From the NCBI RefSeq assembly GCF_035582795.1, contig NC_134365.1:221853887-221917886 (forward strand): DNA of 64,000 nucleotides, read 5' to 3'. The stretch is from Mycteria americana. Lineage: Eukaryota; Chordata; Aves; Ciconiiformes; Ciconiidae. The position numbers and the translations under genes were made by a program. Below are positions 36,926 to 47,515 of this stretch, in pieces. The notes beneath the pieces are model-generated. The model saw only the letters and a program-made list of their open reading frames with translations, was not told the origin of the DNA and searched no databases. Within the stretch, counting starts at the first letter, position 1. Each line of letters begins with the position of its first letter.

Positions 36926-37836
36926 CCATGGCTGCCGGCAACGCCTGTGCGATGCCAGCCCCATGGCTGCCGGCAACGCCAGCCCCATCGCTGCCTGCAA
37001 CGCCAGCCCCATGGCTGCCTGCAATGCCTGTACGATGCCAGCCCCATGGCTGCCTGCAATTCCTGTGCGATGCCAGCCCCATCACTGCCTGCAACGCCAG
37101 CCCCATCGCTGCCTGCAACATCAGCCCCATCGCTGCCTGCAACGCCTGTGCGACGCCAGCCCCATCGCTGCCTGCAACGCCAGCCCCATGGCTGCCTGCA
37201 ATGCCTGTACGATGCCAGCCCCATGGCTGCCTGCAACACCAGCCCCATCGCTGCCTGCAACATCAGCCCCATCGCTGCCTGCAACGCCTGTGCGATGCCA
37301 GCCCCATCACTGCCTGCAACGCCAGCCCCATGGCTGCCTGCAATGCCTGTACGATGCCAGCCCCATCGCTGCCTGCAACGCCAGCCCCATCGCTGCCTGC
37401 AACATCAGCCCCATCGCTGCCTGCAACGCCTGTGCGATGCCAGCCCCATCACTGCCTGCAATGCCTGTACAATGCCAGCCCCATCGCTGCCTGCAATGCC
37501 TGTACGATGCCAGCCCCATCGCTGCCTGCAACGCCAGCCCCATGGCTGCCTGCAACGCCTGTGCGATGCCAGCCCCATCGCTGCCTGCAATGCCTGTACA
37601 ATGCCAGCCCCATCGCTGCCTGCAATGCCTGTACGATGCCAGCCCCATCGCTGCCTGCAACGCCAGCCCCATGGCTGCCTGCAACGCCTGTGTGATGCCA
37701 GCCCCATCGCTGCCTGCAATGCCTATGCGACGCCAGCCCCATCACTGCCTGCAATGCCAGCCCCATCGCTGCCTGCAATTCCTGTGCAACACGAGCCCCA
37801 TCGCTGCCCGCAACGCCTGTGCGACGCCAGCCCACG
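36926..37836. repeat. 24/35-bp minisatellite (GCCAGCCCCATCGCTGCCTGCAAC), ARAP1 intron 26
   Basis: About 900 bases of a 24-base unit, some copies carrying an 11-base insert (GCCTGTACGAT or GCCTGTGCGAT). Long Ala/Pro/Cys/Met frames result. It lies about 300 bases upstream of the 33-base exon 27. Confidence 0.96.
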
Positions 37837-37890
37837 CAGGTCCCCAGCAGCAGGGATGTCCCACGTCCTGCCAGAACTCCCGGCACAGCT

Positions 37891-38028
37891 GGGAAGGGAA
37901 GGGAAGGGAAGGGAAGGGAAGGGAAGGGAAGGGAAGGGAAGGGAAGGGAAGGGAAGGGAAGGGAAGGGAAGGGAAGGGAAGGGAAGGGAAGGGAAGGGAA
38001 GGGAAGGGAAGGGAAGGGAAGGGAAGGG
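37891..38028. repeat. Homopurine pentamer array (GGGAA)n, about 27 copies
   Basis: A perfect, uninterrupted pentamer array on plus in ARAP1 intron 26, starting 38 bases after the exon 26 donor. Its purity suggests recent expansion and high mutability. Confidence 0.98.
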
Positions 38029-38065
38029 CGCGTTGCCTCGCAGGCAGCCAGCAGGCAGGGCTCAC

Positions 38066-38208
38066 CCGCACTTCCTTGTAGAGGCGCAGGCAGGTATGGT
38101 TGAGGATGAAGTAGCGGTCGTGGAAGCCGGTGCTCAGGCCGAGCCCCAGCAGGTTCCTCTCCTCCCGAAACTTCATCATGCCGTGCTTGCAGTCGCCCAC
38201 TCTGCTGG
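38066..38208 (-). CDS. ARAP1: ARAP1 exon 26: PH5 start
   Basis: Residues 1022-1068. HGMMKFREERNLLGLGL and FHDRYFILNHTCLRLYKEVR give the beta1-beta3 region of the fifth PH domain. Confidence 0.97.
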
Positions 38209-38645
38209 CTGGGGGCACACGCCTGAGCGGCTCCGGCCCCCCAGGGGGGTCAGGCCCCCCAGGAAGGGCGCGGGGTGCAGCCAGACCCGGTCCCGCGGGG
38301 CAATAGCAAGGGCAACCCCTCCCTCAGCCCCGGCACCGCAGCCCACCGGCCGCTGCCCGCTCCCAGCCCAGGCAGGGCCGGCAGGACCCTCTCCCCCCGC
38401 GCGCTGGGAGCAGCAGCCAGCCGTGCCCCCACGTTGGGGGGCTCCCAGCCACGTGCTAACCCGCTCCGCTTGCACGGTCGGGCAGGATGCGGCCCTGGGA
38501 TGGTTGATCCTATGGGGGATTCTCTGCAGCTCACAGCCGGCAGGATGGGGAAGCTGTCCCCGTCCCCGTCCCCGTCCCCGTCCCATCCCCATTCCCATCC
38601 CCTCCCTCCTCTCCCTGCCAGGGCGGCGGCTCCCCGGCTCCTCAC

Positions 38646-38759
38646 CGAGGTAGATGAGCATGTTCTCCATGGACATCTGCTTCTTCACCACCAGGTAGCT
38701 CTCCGTCCCCAGGCAGTGCAAAATGGGCAGGACTTTTTCCGAGTAGTGCAAGGGCCGCT
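38646..38759 (-). CDS. ARAP1: ARAP1 exon 25: RA domain end
   Basis: Residues 984-1020. RPLHYSEKVLPILHCLG and SYLVVKKQMSMENMLIYL close the RA domain. Confidence 0.97.
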
Positions 38760-39825
38760 CTGTTGGGCAGGGAGACAGGCAGGGGTCAGGCAGCATCCCC
38801 AGGGGGCTGGCACCCACCAAGGGGGGGTCGCACGTGTGTCCCCAGGGTCTGCCAAGCTCCTGCCTGTCCCCGAGCAGACCTCCCACGCAGCACCATCGCC
38901 TTTTAATTGGACTCATTTCACGGTGCCGCTGCGTACGAGTCGTCCCCTGGGGAGGTGACTTTTGGCCCGTGGTACGTGAGCAGCGGGGACGCGCCGGGAC
39001 CGGGAGGTGGCTAAGGAACAATCGCCGACAGATATTGCAATTGCAAAACGTGTATGTTTTGAAAACGTAGAGCGCTGGAGGCAGCGTCTAATCTGCACAC
39101 GCGCTTGCAGAAATATGCACGGCGGTATTTCAAACGTGCACGTTTCCACGCAAGCAAAGGGCGAGTCAAGGATGTCGTAAAAGTTCATAGGTGAATATTC
39201 AATTTTAGGCTAATTTTAGCCCTTGCACAGCCTGAGGATCCTTTTTTTTTTTTTAAAGGGCTTAGCGGCGCGCGGCTGAGCACGGCGCTTCGGTGCTTCC
39301 CCGAGCGGAGGGAGGGAAGCAGCACCCACCCTTTGCAGAGGGACCCCCGAGCTCGACGGTTTGGGGTTGGCAAGGACCAAAACATCCCAGCAGGGGCTTT
39401 CGGCGATGCCCAGCGCGCTGCCGGGCTCGGCATCCCGCCTGTCTCCCTGCCAGGCACGGCCCCCGGGCACGCTCAGCCCTGGAGAGCCGGCAGCGGGAGG
39501 TCGAGGCACCAGCAGGCAGGACCGGGGGCTCATCCTGCTCGTGCCGAGCTCTCGCTTGGTGCTGCCTACGGGCACCCCAGGGCTGCTCCCTTTGGTGGCC
39601 GGAGAGCCCGGACACCCCCGCCAGGTTTTAAAGGCGTTTGAACCCCTAAGGATGCAGACAGATGCCCTGGGGGTCCTGGCCCAAACCACCGGCCCCTCTG
39701 CAGCGTTCAGCCACGGGCAACCTGGATGCGGTGAGCAAAGCTGCGGCACCACAGCTGGCCTCCCCCGAGTGCCCGGAGCCCGGCCCGGCAGTGCTCCGCA
39801 GTGCGGTCCCCGTGGGAGCCTTCTC
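38760..39825 (-). other. ARAP1: ARAP1 intron 24, 3' part
   Basis: About 1 kb. The stretch 39,020-39,250 is AT-richer than the rest and ends in a T run at 39,242-39,254. No exon or transposon is recognised. Confidence 0.6.
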
Positions 39826-40099
39826 GTCCCCGTCCCCATCCCCATCCCATCTCCACCTCCGTCCCCATCTCCGTCCCCGTCCCCGTCCCCATCCCCATCC
39901 CATCTCCACCTCCGTCCCCATCTCCATCCCCGTCCCCGTCCCCATCCCCATCCCATCTCCACCTCCGTCCCCATCTCCATCCCCGTCCCCATCCCCATCC
40001 CATCTCCACCTCCGTCCCCATGTCCATCCTCGTCCCCATCCCCATCCCATCTCCACCTCCGTCCCCATGTCCATCCCCGTCCCCGTCCCCATCCCCACC
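39826..40099. repeat. Hexamer-based repeat (CCCCAT/CCCCGT/CTCCAC), ARAP1 intron 24
   Basis: Higher-order repeats of about 60-70 bases are made of CCCCATCCCCATCCCATCTC and CACCTCCGTCCCCATCTCC blocks. The array begins only 13 bases past the exon 24 donor, close to splicing signals. Confidence 0.93.
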
Positions 40100-40112
40100 G
40101 CCCCGCACCAAC

Positions 40113-40230
40113 CTGCCTCCTCCCTCTCGTTCACTTCGAAGCAGCTCCAATAGTCCTTCTCCTTCGTGACGATTTTCCTCCGGTCTAAGATCTCGAAGGT
40201 GAGCTCCTCGGCTGTCATGGTGGCCGGGAT
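40113..40230 (-). CDS. ARAP1: ARAP1 exon 24: RA domain
   Basis: Residues 944-982. MTAEELTFEILDRRKI and DYWSCFEVNEREEA form the RA core. The donor is GTTGGT, not the usual GTRAGT, but the reading frame and the next acceptor demand it. Confidence 0.95.
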
Positions 40231-40393
40231 CTGGGAGGGAGGGACGGCGGGAAGGGACAGGTCTCCATCAGCCAGTGCCCGGGGCCGTGCCACCCTCGTG
40301 CCAGCTCAGAGCATCCCCCCCGTGCCACCACAGAGGTCTGGGCATGCAACGGGGGGTCCCCGTCCCCTCCACGCCCTCCGCCCCACCGCTCAC

Positions 40394-40462
40394 CTTGACG
40401 TGCTGCTCTGCCTCCGTCTTCTTCTCCTCCAGGTAGACAGTGCAGATGAAGTCCCCGGCTTG
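40394..40462 (-). CDS. ARAP1: ARAP1 exon 23: RA domain, first strand
   Basis: Residues 921-943. AGDFICTVYLEEKKTEAEQ is the ubiquitin-like first hairpin of the Ras-association domain. The exon is 69 bases, phase 0 to 0, so skipping it would keep frame. Confidence 0.96.
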
Positions 40463-40635
40463 CTGGAAGGCGACAGAAAAGCACTTCAGCCTGCAGCTTC
40501 CCACGTGTGGGCGAAATCCCCGCCACCCAGCGTGGACACCCCTTGCCTGGGGCATCTCCAGGAGAAGCTGGAGCAGGCGGTGAGGTCCCCGTGCAAAGAG
40601 GGTGCCCCAGGAAGGTCCCCATGTCCAGGACCCAC

Positions 40636-40719
40636 CTGCGTCCCACTGGACGCTGCCTCCCGCATCTTCATGATGGCCATGATCTCATCCTGCTGCTTCT
40701 TCATCTCTTGGTCGTTGAC
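40636..40719 (-). CDS. ARAP1: ARAP1 exon 22: RhoGAP-RA linker helix
   Basis: Residues 893-920. VNDQEMKKQQDEIMAIMKMR is a charged helix linking RhoGAP to the RA domain. The exon begins and ends in phase 0. Confidence 0.95.
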
Positions 40720-41000
40720 CTGCCAAGGAAGAGGAGCCCAGGGAGCCATCAGGGCTGACCAGACCACCCTTAAGTTTCACTGCAGAAGCAGACGCGGGTC
40801 CCCAGGGGAATCTGCTCCCCTCCAGGCTCGGGGGTCTCCAGGGTTTGCAGGGACATGGACCCCCCTCCCCTCGTCTCCAAAGCAAGATGCCTGCAGATAG
40901 AGTAGATCCACCTTCCTCCTCCTTCCACCTCCCCATCCCCCGGGACTGTCCACACATCAGCCTGGTCCAGAGCAGCGCCGGGGCGGTGGGTGAAACCTAC

Positions 41001-41148
41001 GTTAAAGATCTTCACGTAGTGGCTGATGAGGTCCTCCACCACGCGTCCCGCCTTGTAGTCCTTCCCGTCCGTCTGGAAGAGCGTGGGCCCGAAGACGATG
41101 GCCAGGTTGTGCGTGTTCATCTGGTTCTCCCCAGAGAAGCGTTGGACC
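41001..41148 (-). CDS. ARAP1: ARAP1 exon 21: RhoGAP C-terminal motif
   Basis: Residues 844-892. NQMNTHNLAIVFGPTLF includes the invariant N857 of RhoGAP domains. KAGRVVEDLISHY follows. Confidence 0.97.
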
Positions 41149-41416
41149 CTGTGGGGAACCCCATTGAGATTCCTGCCCCGGAGGCCCCCCCGGGACCCCC
41201 CTTCAGCCTTGCCAAGGGGAATTGCCCCTGCGCCGGGACACGATGCTTGGCTTTGGGCACAGCTTGACCCCAAATCCCCCTCCTTTCCTTGCTTGGGATG
41301 TGAGCCAAGGGATGAAGGCTCTCCTCCGCCCCACAGCCTCCCCAGGACCCCACAGCGGACGTGGCCGTGCCCCACGGGGGCTCTGCCGTGCCGCAGACCC
41401 ACTGCCCGTGCCGTAC

Positions 41417-41522
41417 CGAAAGAGGTGGTTGATGAGGGCCTTCAGCGTGGCCCGGTTCACCGTGGGGAGGGTGCCCAGCAGCCGCCGGTACTCGCCGATC
41501 TTCGCCTCCTCGTCCTCCAGCG
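41417..41522 (-). CDS. ARAP1: ARAP1 exon 20: RhoGAP
   Basis: Residues 809-842. The LEDEEAKIGEYRRLL helix precedes LPTVNRATLKALINHLF, the standard RhoGAP LPxxNxxxLxxLxxHL pattern. The donor is GTACGG. Confidence 0.97.
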
Positions 41523-42337
41523 CTGCGAGAGGAGCACGAGGGAGGGGATGAGCGCGGAGGGGCGTGAAGGTGAGATTAAGACCCACAGCCCCACCGTCCC
41601 CTCTCCAGACCCCACCTCGGACCCTCCTGCCCCACTGTGGGGATGGAGCATCCTAGCTCTATGGGGCCAGAGCATCCCAGCTCCATGAGATCGGAGTATC
41701 CCAGCTCCGTGGGGACCGAGTATCCGAGCTCAACGAGGCCCAGAGCATCCCAGCTTCACGGGGTCAGAGCATCCCAGCTCCACAAGACTGGAGCATCCCA
41801 GCTCTGTGGGGTCGGAGCATCCCGGCTCTGTGGGGCCAGAGCATCCCAGCTCCATGGGGTCGGAGTATCCCAGCTCAATGGGGCCCAGAGCATCCCAGCT
41901 CCGTGGGGCCGGAGCATCCCAGCTCAATGGGACCCAGAGCATCCCAGCTCCGTGGGGCCGGAGCATCGCAGCTCCACAGCACCGCGGCTCGTGGCTGTTC
42001 AGCTGCCGGGTGCATCCAGCCCTGGTATTATTCAGGGGCCGGATTCAGAAGCGAAGGGCGGGGGGGTCTGGCTCTCTGCCCTGCCTCAGCCCCAGCCGTG
42101 CCGGAGCACGGGGCTGCACGGGGTCAGCGTGGGCACGCTCTGCTCCCCACCCACCGCTCCAGCCCCCCGGCGCGGGGCGGCTCTGCCGCACGGCCAAGGG
42201 GAACGCGGGGGGCCCAGATGTGCTCCCCCCACCACGCAGCCCGGAGGAGAGGACGAAGGGGGCTGCAGCAGAGCCAGGGAGCCCGACCCCCTCCTCCCGC
42301 TCCCCCCCTCCACCCCAGCAGCCCCCCCAGGGCTCAC
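41523..42337 (-). other. ARAP1: ARAP1 intron 19
   Basis: About 815 bases, of which some 340 are a 24-base minisatellite. The remainder shows nothing recognisable. Confidence 0.7.
41636..41975. repeat. 24-bp minisatellite (GAGCATCCCAGCTCCATGGGGTCG), about 14 copies
   Basis: Units vary at CCATGGGG/CCGTGGGG/CACAAGAC, and 36-base hybrids occur. It lies within ARAP1 intron 19, inside the RhoGAP coding region. Confidence 0.95.
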
Positions 42338-42550
42338 CCGTCGCCCGCAGCCAGTCCTGGCCCCATCGCCCGGTGAAGAGCCCGTCCCCGAGGTCGCGGA
42401 AGAAGCGTTTGAGGGTGTTGGCGACGTCGTCCACCTGGTGCTCGCCCTCCTTCAGACGGACGCTGCGGGCGTCCCGGCGCAGCATCTCCAGCAGGCTGGT
42501 GGTCTTGGAGTTCTGCCCGCTCTTGCGGTAGATGCCCTCGGACGTCAGCC
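42338..42550 (-). CDS. ARAP1: ARAP1 exon 19: RhoGAP catalytic core
   Basis: Residues 738-807. LTSEGIYRKSG carries the arginine finger R745. DARSVRLKEGEHQVDDVANT and LKRFFRDL are the conserved GAP core. The domain accelerates GTP hydrolysis on Rho-family proteins. The catalytic residue is intact. Confidence 0.97.
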
Positions 42551-42870
42551 CTGCGGCAGAGCCGGTGGGGATGAGACCCCCTCCGTGGGGGACAGCCACC
42601 CTTCCTGACCCCCGGCTCGCCCGCCGGCTCCCCATCCAACGCCGCCGGCAGGGAGCCGGTGCCGCGGCACTTCCCACCCCGCTGGTGTTGCCGCGACCGC
42701 CGAGGACCCACGGGCTGGAGCCGAAGCCCCGCTCTAGCTGGAGCCCTCCTACGGAGCTGGAGCGGATGCTCAGGGAGGGAGGGAAACCCATGTCACAAGT
42801 GCATCAGGTCTCAGGCTGACGGGTCCAACGGGGTCCCCGCCGGCATCCGGCGGCGGGCGAGGGCACGTAC

Positions 42871-43034
42871 CGCACTGGGTGATGTAGTCGATGCAGCGGT
42901 CCACCAGCAGCGGGACGTCCGACTCCGTCAGCTGCTGCTCTGCCAAGGTGTGCCCCGAGCCGCCCGCAGCCTTCTGGATGGCGTGGACCCAGCCCAGGAA
43001 ATCCAGCTTCCTCTCCCCCTGGATGTACAGCGTC
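42871..43034 (-). CDS. ARAP1: ARAP1 exon 18: PH4 end and RhoGAP start
   Basis: Residues 683-736. TLYIQGERKLDFLGWVHAIQ closes PH4. VPLLVDRCIDYITQC is the first RhoGAP helix. Confidence 0.97.
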
Positions 43035-43253
43035 CTGCCGGCAAGCCCGGCCTCAGCGGGGGGCCAGCCGCCCCCCCCCAAAACCCCACTGCATGGCCGG
43101 ACCCCCGGGAAGGCTGGCACCGGGGGCCTGGGGAGGGTCCCAACTCTCTTTCGGGGGTCCCCAGTCGCCGTGGGGAGGGCGAAGGCACCCCAGGACGAGG
43201 GCGGGCTTGGGCAGGGCGTGACGTTTTGCTGGACCCGCACGCTCTGCTCTTAC

Positions 43254-43299
43254 CTCCGTCTCTCCACCAGCACCAGCACCTCGTTGTCTCCCTGGATGG
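43254..43299 (-). CDS. ARAP1: ARAP1 exon 17: 46-base exon in PH4
   Basis: A short exon coding IQGDNEVLVLVERR with split codons at both ends. Acceptor CTTCCAG and donor GTAAGA are both strong. It has one residue fewer in the GD-NEV turn than I recall for human. Confidence 0.94.
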
Positions 43300-43623
43300 C
43301 TGGAAGGGAAGGCAGAGAGTCCGTCACCCAGGGGAACATGGGGTCCCCCGGCCCCCCCAGCCCCACGGGTCCGGCTCCAGCCCAAACGGGACGAGCAGCG
43401 ACTTCCCAGGGGTGGGGAAGAGGATGGAGAGGAGGAAGAGCGGCTGCATCCCACCCTGCATCCCAAGCTCCATCGGAGCAGCACCCACCACCCCCCCTCC
43501 CCACCAAAAACACCTCGGCTGGGTGCAACCCAGCTGCTCGGGGCAGGATTTGGGGGACACCCCCCCTCCTCCCCGAGGTCCCTCCCAGCTGGGGGGGTCC
43601 CGCGGCGGGGCAGGGGCACGCAC

Positions 43624-43819
43624 AGAGCTCCTGCAGCTTGCGCAGCTGGAGAGGCTCCTGCCGCTCGCTGTCCTCGAAGCAGACGTGGAGCGTGGAGCCG
43701 GCCAGGGCGAACCAGCCCTCCTTGGCTCGCTCCAGGTTGAGGCCGCCCTTGTAGTGCAGGCGGCCGATCCGCTCGAAGTCGAGAGCCAGCAGCTCCTCGG
43801 CGCGGGGATGGACGAAGGA
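43624..43819 (-). CDS. ARAP1: ARAP1 exon 16: PH4
   Basis: Residues 602-666. FERIGRLHYKGG opens PH4 (about 610-715) and EPLQLRKLQEL follows. The donor is GTGCGT. Only 87 bases separate it from exon 15. Confidence 0.96.
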
Positions 43820-43906
43820 CTGAGCCGGGGAGAAGAGGGATCCGTCAGCGCCGCGGCACCCGGCTCCCTCCGGCACCCGCGGCCGCCCCCACCCACCGCA
43901 TCCTAC

Positions 43907-44009
43907 CTTGGCGATGGACTTGAGCCATTCCCGAGCAGAATCGGGGCTCTCCAGCCCGAACAGGTAGAGCCTCTCCGACTCGATGTAGACCTCGAACGTG
44001 CTCTCGATC
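43907..44009 (-). CDS. ARAP1: ARAP1 exon 15: PH3 end
   Basis: Residues 568-601. STFEVYIESERLYLFGLES and AREWLKSIAK are the last strands and the C-terminal helix with the invariant Trp. Confidence 0.97.
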
Positions 44010-44212
44010 CTGCGGGAGGGAAGGAAAGGGGAGCCTGGACGCCGGCGGGTGGTGGGACGGAGGTGGTTGGGTGCCAGGGGCACGCCGGGTGGGGAGAACA
44101 TCCCGCTGCGTGCCTGCCACCAGCTCCGTCGAGGGCCGATCCTATTTGGGATCCCCCCACCGCGTCCCTGGGCCCTCCAGCATCCCCGTGCTGCCATGCA
44201 CACTCCGATGGA

Positions 44213-45152
44213 GAGCACAGGGGCTGCAGAGGGGCTGCAAAAGGCGTTGCAACGGGGCTGCAGAGGGGCTGCAAAGGGGCTGCAAAAGGAGTTGCAAAAG
44301 GGCCACAAAGGGACTGCAAAGGGGGTTGCAAAAGGGGCTGCAGAGGGGCTGCAGAGGGGTTGCAAAGCAGCTGCAAAGGCGTTGCAAAAGGGCTGCAGAG
44401 GGGCTGTAGAAGGGGTTGCAAAGGGGCTGCAAATGGGCTGCAAAGCAGCTGAAAAAGGGGCTGCAAAAGGGGCTGCAGAGGGGATGCAAAGGTATTGCAA
44501 AGTGGCTGCAAAGGGGTTGCAAAGTGGCTGCAAAGGGGCTGCAAAAGAGGTTGCAAGAGGGGATGCAAAAGGGATTGCAAGAGGGGATGCAAGAAGGGAT
44601 GCAAAGGTGTTGCAAAGCGGCTGCAAAGGGGCTGCAAAGTGGTTGCAAAAGAGCCACAAAGGGGCTGCAAAGGGGGTTGCAAAAGGGGCTGCAGAGGGGC
44701 TGCAAAAGGGGTTGCAAAAGGGCTGCAAAAGGGCTGCAAAAGGGCTGCAAAGGGGGTTACAAAAGGGGCTGCAAAGGGGCTGCAGGGGGGCTGCAAAAGG
44801 GATTGCAAAGCAGCTGCAAAGTGGCCACAAAGTGGTTGCAAAAGGGGCTGCAAAAGGGGTTGCAAAGCAGCTGCAAAGGGGCTGCAAAAGGAGTTGCAAA
44901 GGGACTGCAGGGGGGATGCAAAAGTGTTGCAAAAGGGCTGCAAAAGGGTTGCAAAAGGATTGCAAAAGGGCTGCAGGGGGGCTGCAAAAGGGGCTGCAAA
45001 GGGGCTGCAAAGGGGTTGCAAAAGGAGTTGCAAAGGGGTTGCAAAGGGGCTGCAAAGGGGCTGCAGAGGGGCTGCAAAAGGGGTTGCAAGGGTGTTGCGG
45101 GGGGGCTGCAGAGGGGTTGCAAAGGGGCTGCGGGGGGGCTGCAGAGGGGCTG
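44213..45152. repeat. 11/12-bp minisatellite (GGGGCTGCAAA), about 80 copies, ARAP1 intron 14
   Basis: About 940 bases of GGGGCTGCAAA, GGGTTGCAAAA and related 11- to 12-base units, G-rich on plus (the ARAP1 template strand). It fills most of the intron that interrupts PH3. The minus-strand reading (Leu/Gln/Pro/Cys/Phe) runs open into true exons and gives a misleading 875-residue frame. Confidence 0.97.
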
Positions 45153-45337
45153 CTCCCACTCCTTGCCGAGACGGCCGGCTCAGGCACGCCACAAGTGCCG
45201 GAGGGGCCCGCGGTGGGGTTGGGGACCGCAGCCCCCCATGCCACCGGCCGGGAGCGGCGCAGCGGCCGTGCCCAGGCCTGCGGGAGCGGAGGGGACGTGG
45301 GGGTGCTATGGGGCGGCGTGTGGGGGTGCAGCCTTAC

Positions 45338-45473
45338 CCGTGGGCGTGGGGCGGGTTGTTCACCAGGCACACGATCTCCTCCACCTTGATCTCGCCGTTG
45401 GGCACGGCGTTGCGGTCGTTCTCGTAGTAGCTGAGGACGCCGTCCTGCAGCGTGCACCAGCGCCGGCTGAACT
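45338..45473 (-). CDS. ARAP1: ARAP1 exon 14: PH3 core
   Basis: Residues 523-566. FSRRWCTLQDGVLSYYEND and GEIKVEEIVCL are PH strands beta2-beta5. It ends phase 2 at GTAAGG, then enters the intron with the GGGGCTGCAAA array. Confidence 0.97.
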
Positions 45474-45759
45474 CTGCGCGGCACAGGATGGTGCTGGGCA
45501 ACCCCGCCGCGCTCCGGCCAGCCCGAGGTCGCCCGCCAGCCCGGCCTGGGTGGCCCCGCAGCACCCACTGGGTGCCCACCCACTGCAATCCCCCCTCGAA
45601 ACAGGCCGGCCAGGTGATGCTGCACCTCCCGGCTGCCTTTGCCGTGTCCTGGGGAGCAGGGGACGGTGCAATGCCCCTGCCAGCACCCCTTCTGCGGCCG
45701 GCTCGGAGCCCCCCACCCCCCTGCACCCCTATTTCGCAGCCCCGTGGACCCCCACGTAC

Positions 45760-45894
45760 CTTCCTGGCCCTTCCGCTCGCCGACGGGCTTGGCCATGGAG
45801 GGGGTCTTGTAGAGGAAGCCGTTGTGGGTGACGGAGGGCAGGGGCACGGAGTAGGGCTTCTCCTCGCTGCCCCCCACCTCCAGGCGTGGCGTCT
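45760..45894 (-). CDS. ARAP1: ARAP1 exon 13: linker and start of PH3
   Basis: Residues 478-521. KPYSVPLPSVTHNGFLYKT opens PH3 (about 498-600). The linker just before it (RLEVGGSEE) diverges from mammals. Confidence 0.95.
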
Positions 45895-47340
45895 CTGCAA
45901 ACGGGGTGACAACCTGTCACGGGGGGGGGGCTGCACCCCCCTGCAGAATCCCCCCCCCCAACCCCAAAACGCTGCCGGTGGGGATTACAAATCCCCCTGC
46001 ACGGCTGGAGTGGGGGGGGGCTGGCAGCTATGGGATGCGGCGGGACCCTGCTGGGTCAGGGAGGGGGTGACAGTGGTCCACGTCCTCCCCCCGGGTGCTT
46101 TGCTGATGTGACATGAAGGGGCCAGCTGGGGGGGGCCGCAGCGGTGACACCGGCCACATCCTGCTCGGCGGGAGGAGAAGGGTAGAGCATCGCAGTCCTG
46201 CGGCTGAAAGAACGGCCCAGGGCTCTGCCACAGCCTCTCCGTGTGACCACGGGCATGTCCCCCCCGCCTCAGTTTCCCCACCTTACCCGCCGGCAAAAGC
46301 CATCCCCCCATTTCCTCTGCGGACGAGGCAGAGACGGGGTGCAGGGACACCCCTAAAGCACCCCCAGCTCAGACCGTGGGGCTGCCCGGAGCTCTAGAGA
46401 CGAGGAAACGCAGGACGCAGAGCCCTGCTCCACCGGCCCAGCCCCGCTCCACACACGGCGCTGGCCTCATCGATCCCGGGGCTCCGGAGACGCTTGCCAG
46501 AGCCGGCCCCGGTGCGATGAGCTCAGGGGTTTGGTTTTCCCCAGCTCACCGGGGCGGCCGGGAGGCCTCGCCGCTCTCCCAGACCCCTTTTGTGCTGACA
46601 CGTCTGGAACGGCAGGGCCAGCCCCAGTCCTGGGCAAACTCCAGCTTCCGCGGGACGGACTTGGCTGCCGAGGCGGTGAGGGAGGTGACGGCTACGGCAG
46701 GCGCCGGCCAGCCCCGGCACACCTCCGTCCCGGCTGCCCGAGCTTTCCAGGGCCGGAGGTTCACCCCGTGTTAGGGTGCGGATCGGTCCCGTGGGAGCCG
46801 TCAGCCCACCCGGAGCGGGGCTCGGTGGGGTGGGCACCCTTAGCGGCACGGGAGGGGGTTTTTAGGGGGGACAGCTCTGCAAAACGGTGGGACCCCCCCC
46901 CCCCCCCGGCCCTGGCGGGGATGCTCGAGCGGGGGCTGCCCATCTGGCGGGGGGACGTGCCGAGGCTGCCGGGGACGCCCGCAGCGTGCCAGGACGGTGC
47001 GGGAGAGCCGGCTCCGTCCCTGCCGGAGCCCGGAGCACCGGCCCGCATCCCCGGCGGGGCGCTGGACCGGTGTCGGACCTCCCTCCCCGGCCCCCACCCA
47101 GCCCCGATGCGAGGGTGCGGGGGGCTCCCCAAAGCCCCTCGCCCAAGGTGCACAGAGCCCAGCAGCACCGAGCAAGGCAGAGAGCCCCGCGCCGGGAAGC
47201 TGCCGGGCAGGACACAGAGCCGGGAGCGGCTCAAAACGTCCCGGCATCCCCCCGGGACACCCCGGCAGCTCTCCTCCCCGCCTCCGGGAATGCCGGCGGT
47301 GGGTTTAAGCCCACGGGGGCTTCGAGGGGTCAGCCCTTAC
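45895..47340 (-). other. ARAP1: ARAP1 intron 12
   Basis: About 1.4 kb of GC-rich sequence with a MIR-like relic near 46.25 kb and a 15-base C run at about 46,893-46,907. No exon is seen. Confidence 0.6.
46221..46292 (+). mobile_element. MIR-like ancient SINE relic
   Basis: GGCTCTGCCACAGCCTCTCC, GTGTGACCACGGGCATGTCC and CCTCAGTTTCCCCACCT match successive parts of the MIR core in sense orientation. It is the clearest MIR-like copy in the window. Confidence 0.75.
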
Positions 47341-47515
47341 CTGAGGTTTTGTTGTGGAGCAGGAACTCCATCTGCAGCCTCTGCCCGCTCTTCTCGGCCA
47401 AGGCCAGGGGCGTGGGGCACTGGGGGTCCCCGGTGGCACAGGTCACCGCCGCCCCGCAGAAGAGCAGAGCCTGCGTCTCCGCCAGGTCACTGGTGGTGAC
47501 GGCCGCGCACAGAGC
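47341..47515 (-). CDS. ARAP1: ARAP1 exon 12: ankyrin repeats
   Basis: Residues 419-476. It contains TSDLAETQALLFCGA and PTPLALAEKSGQRLQMEFL, the TPL-helix-turn signature of ankyrin repeats that pack against ArfGAP. The donor is GTAAGG. Confidence 0.96.

Noticed and set aside
36731-38653. 640-residue Ala/Pro/Cys frame on plus, antisense to ARAP1
   Set aside because: It comes from the 24/35-bp minisatellite and the GGGAA tract; no domain, and composition changes abruptly at array borders.
43250-45877. 875-residue open frame on minus
   Set aside because: It joins true ARAP1 exon sequence with the stop-free GGGGCTGCAAA array and intron ends. The exon borders are clear from splice sites and domain continuity, so the single frame is not a gene.
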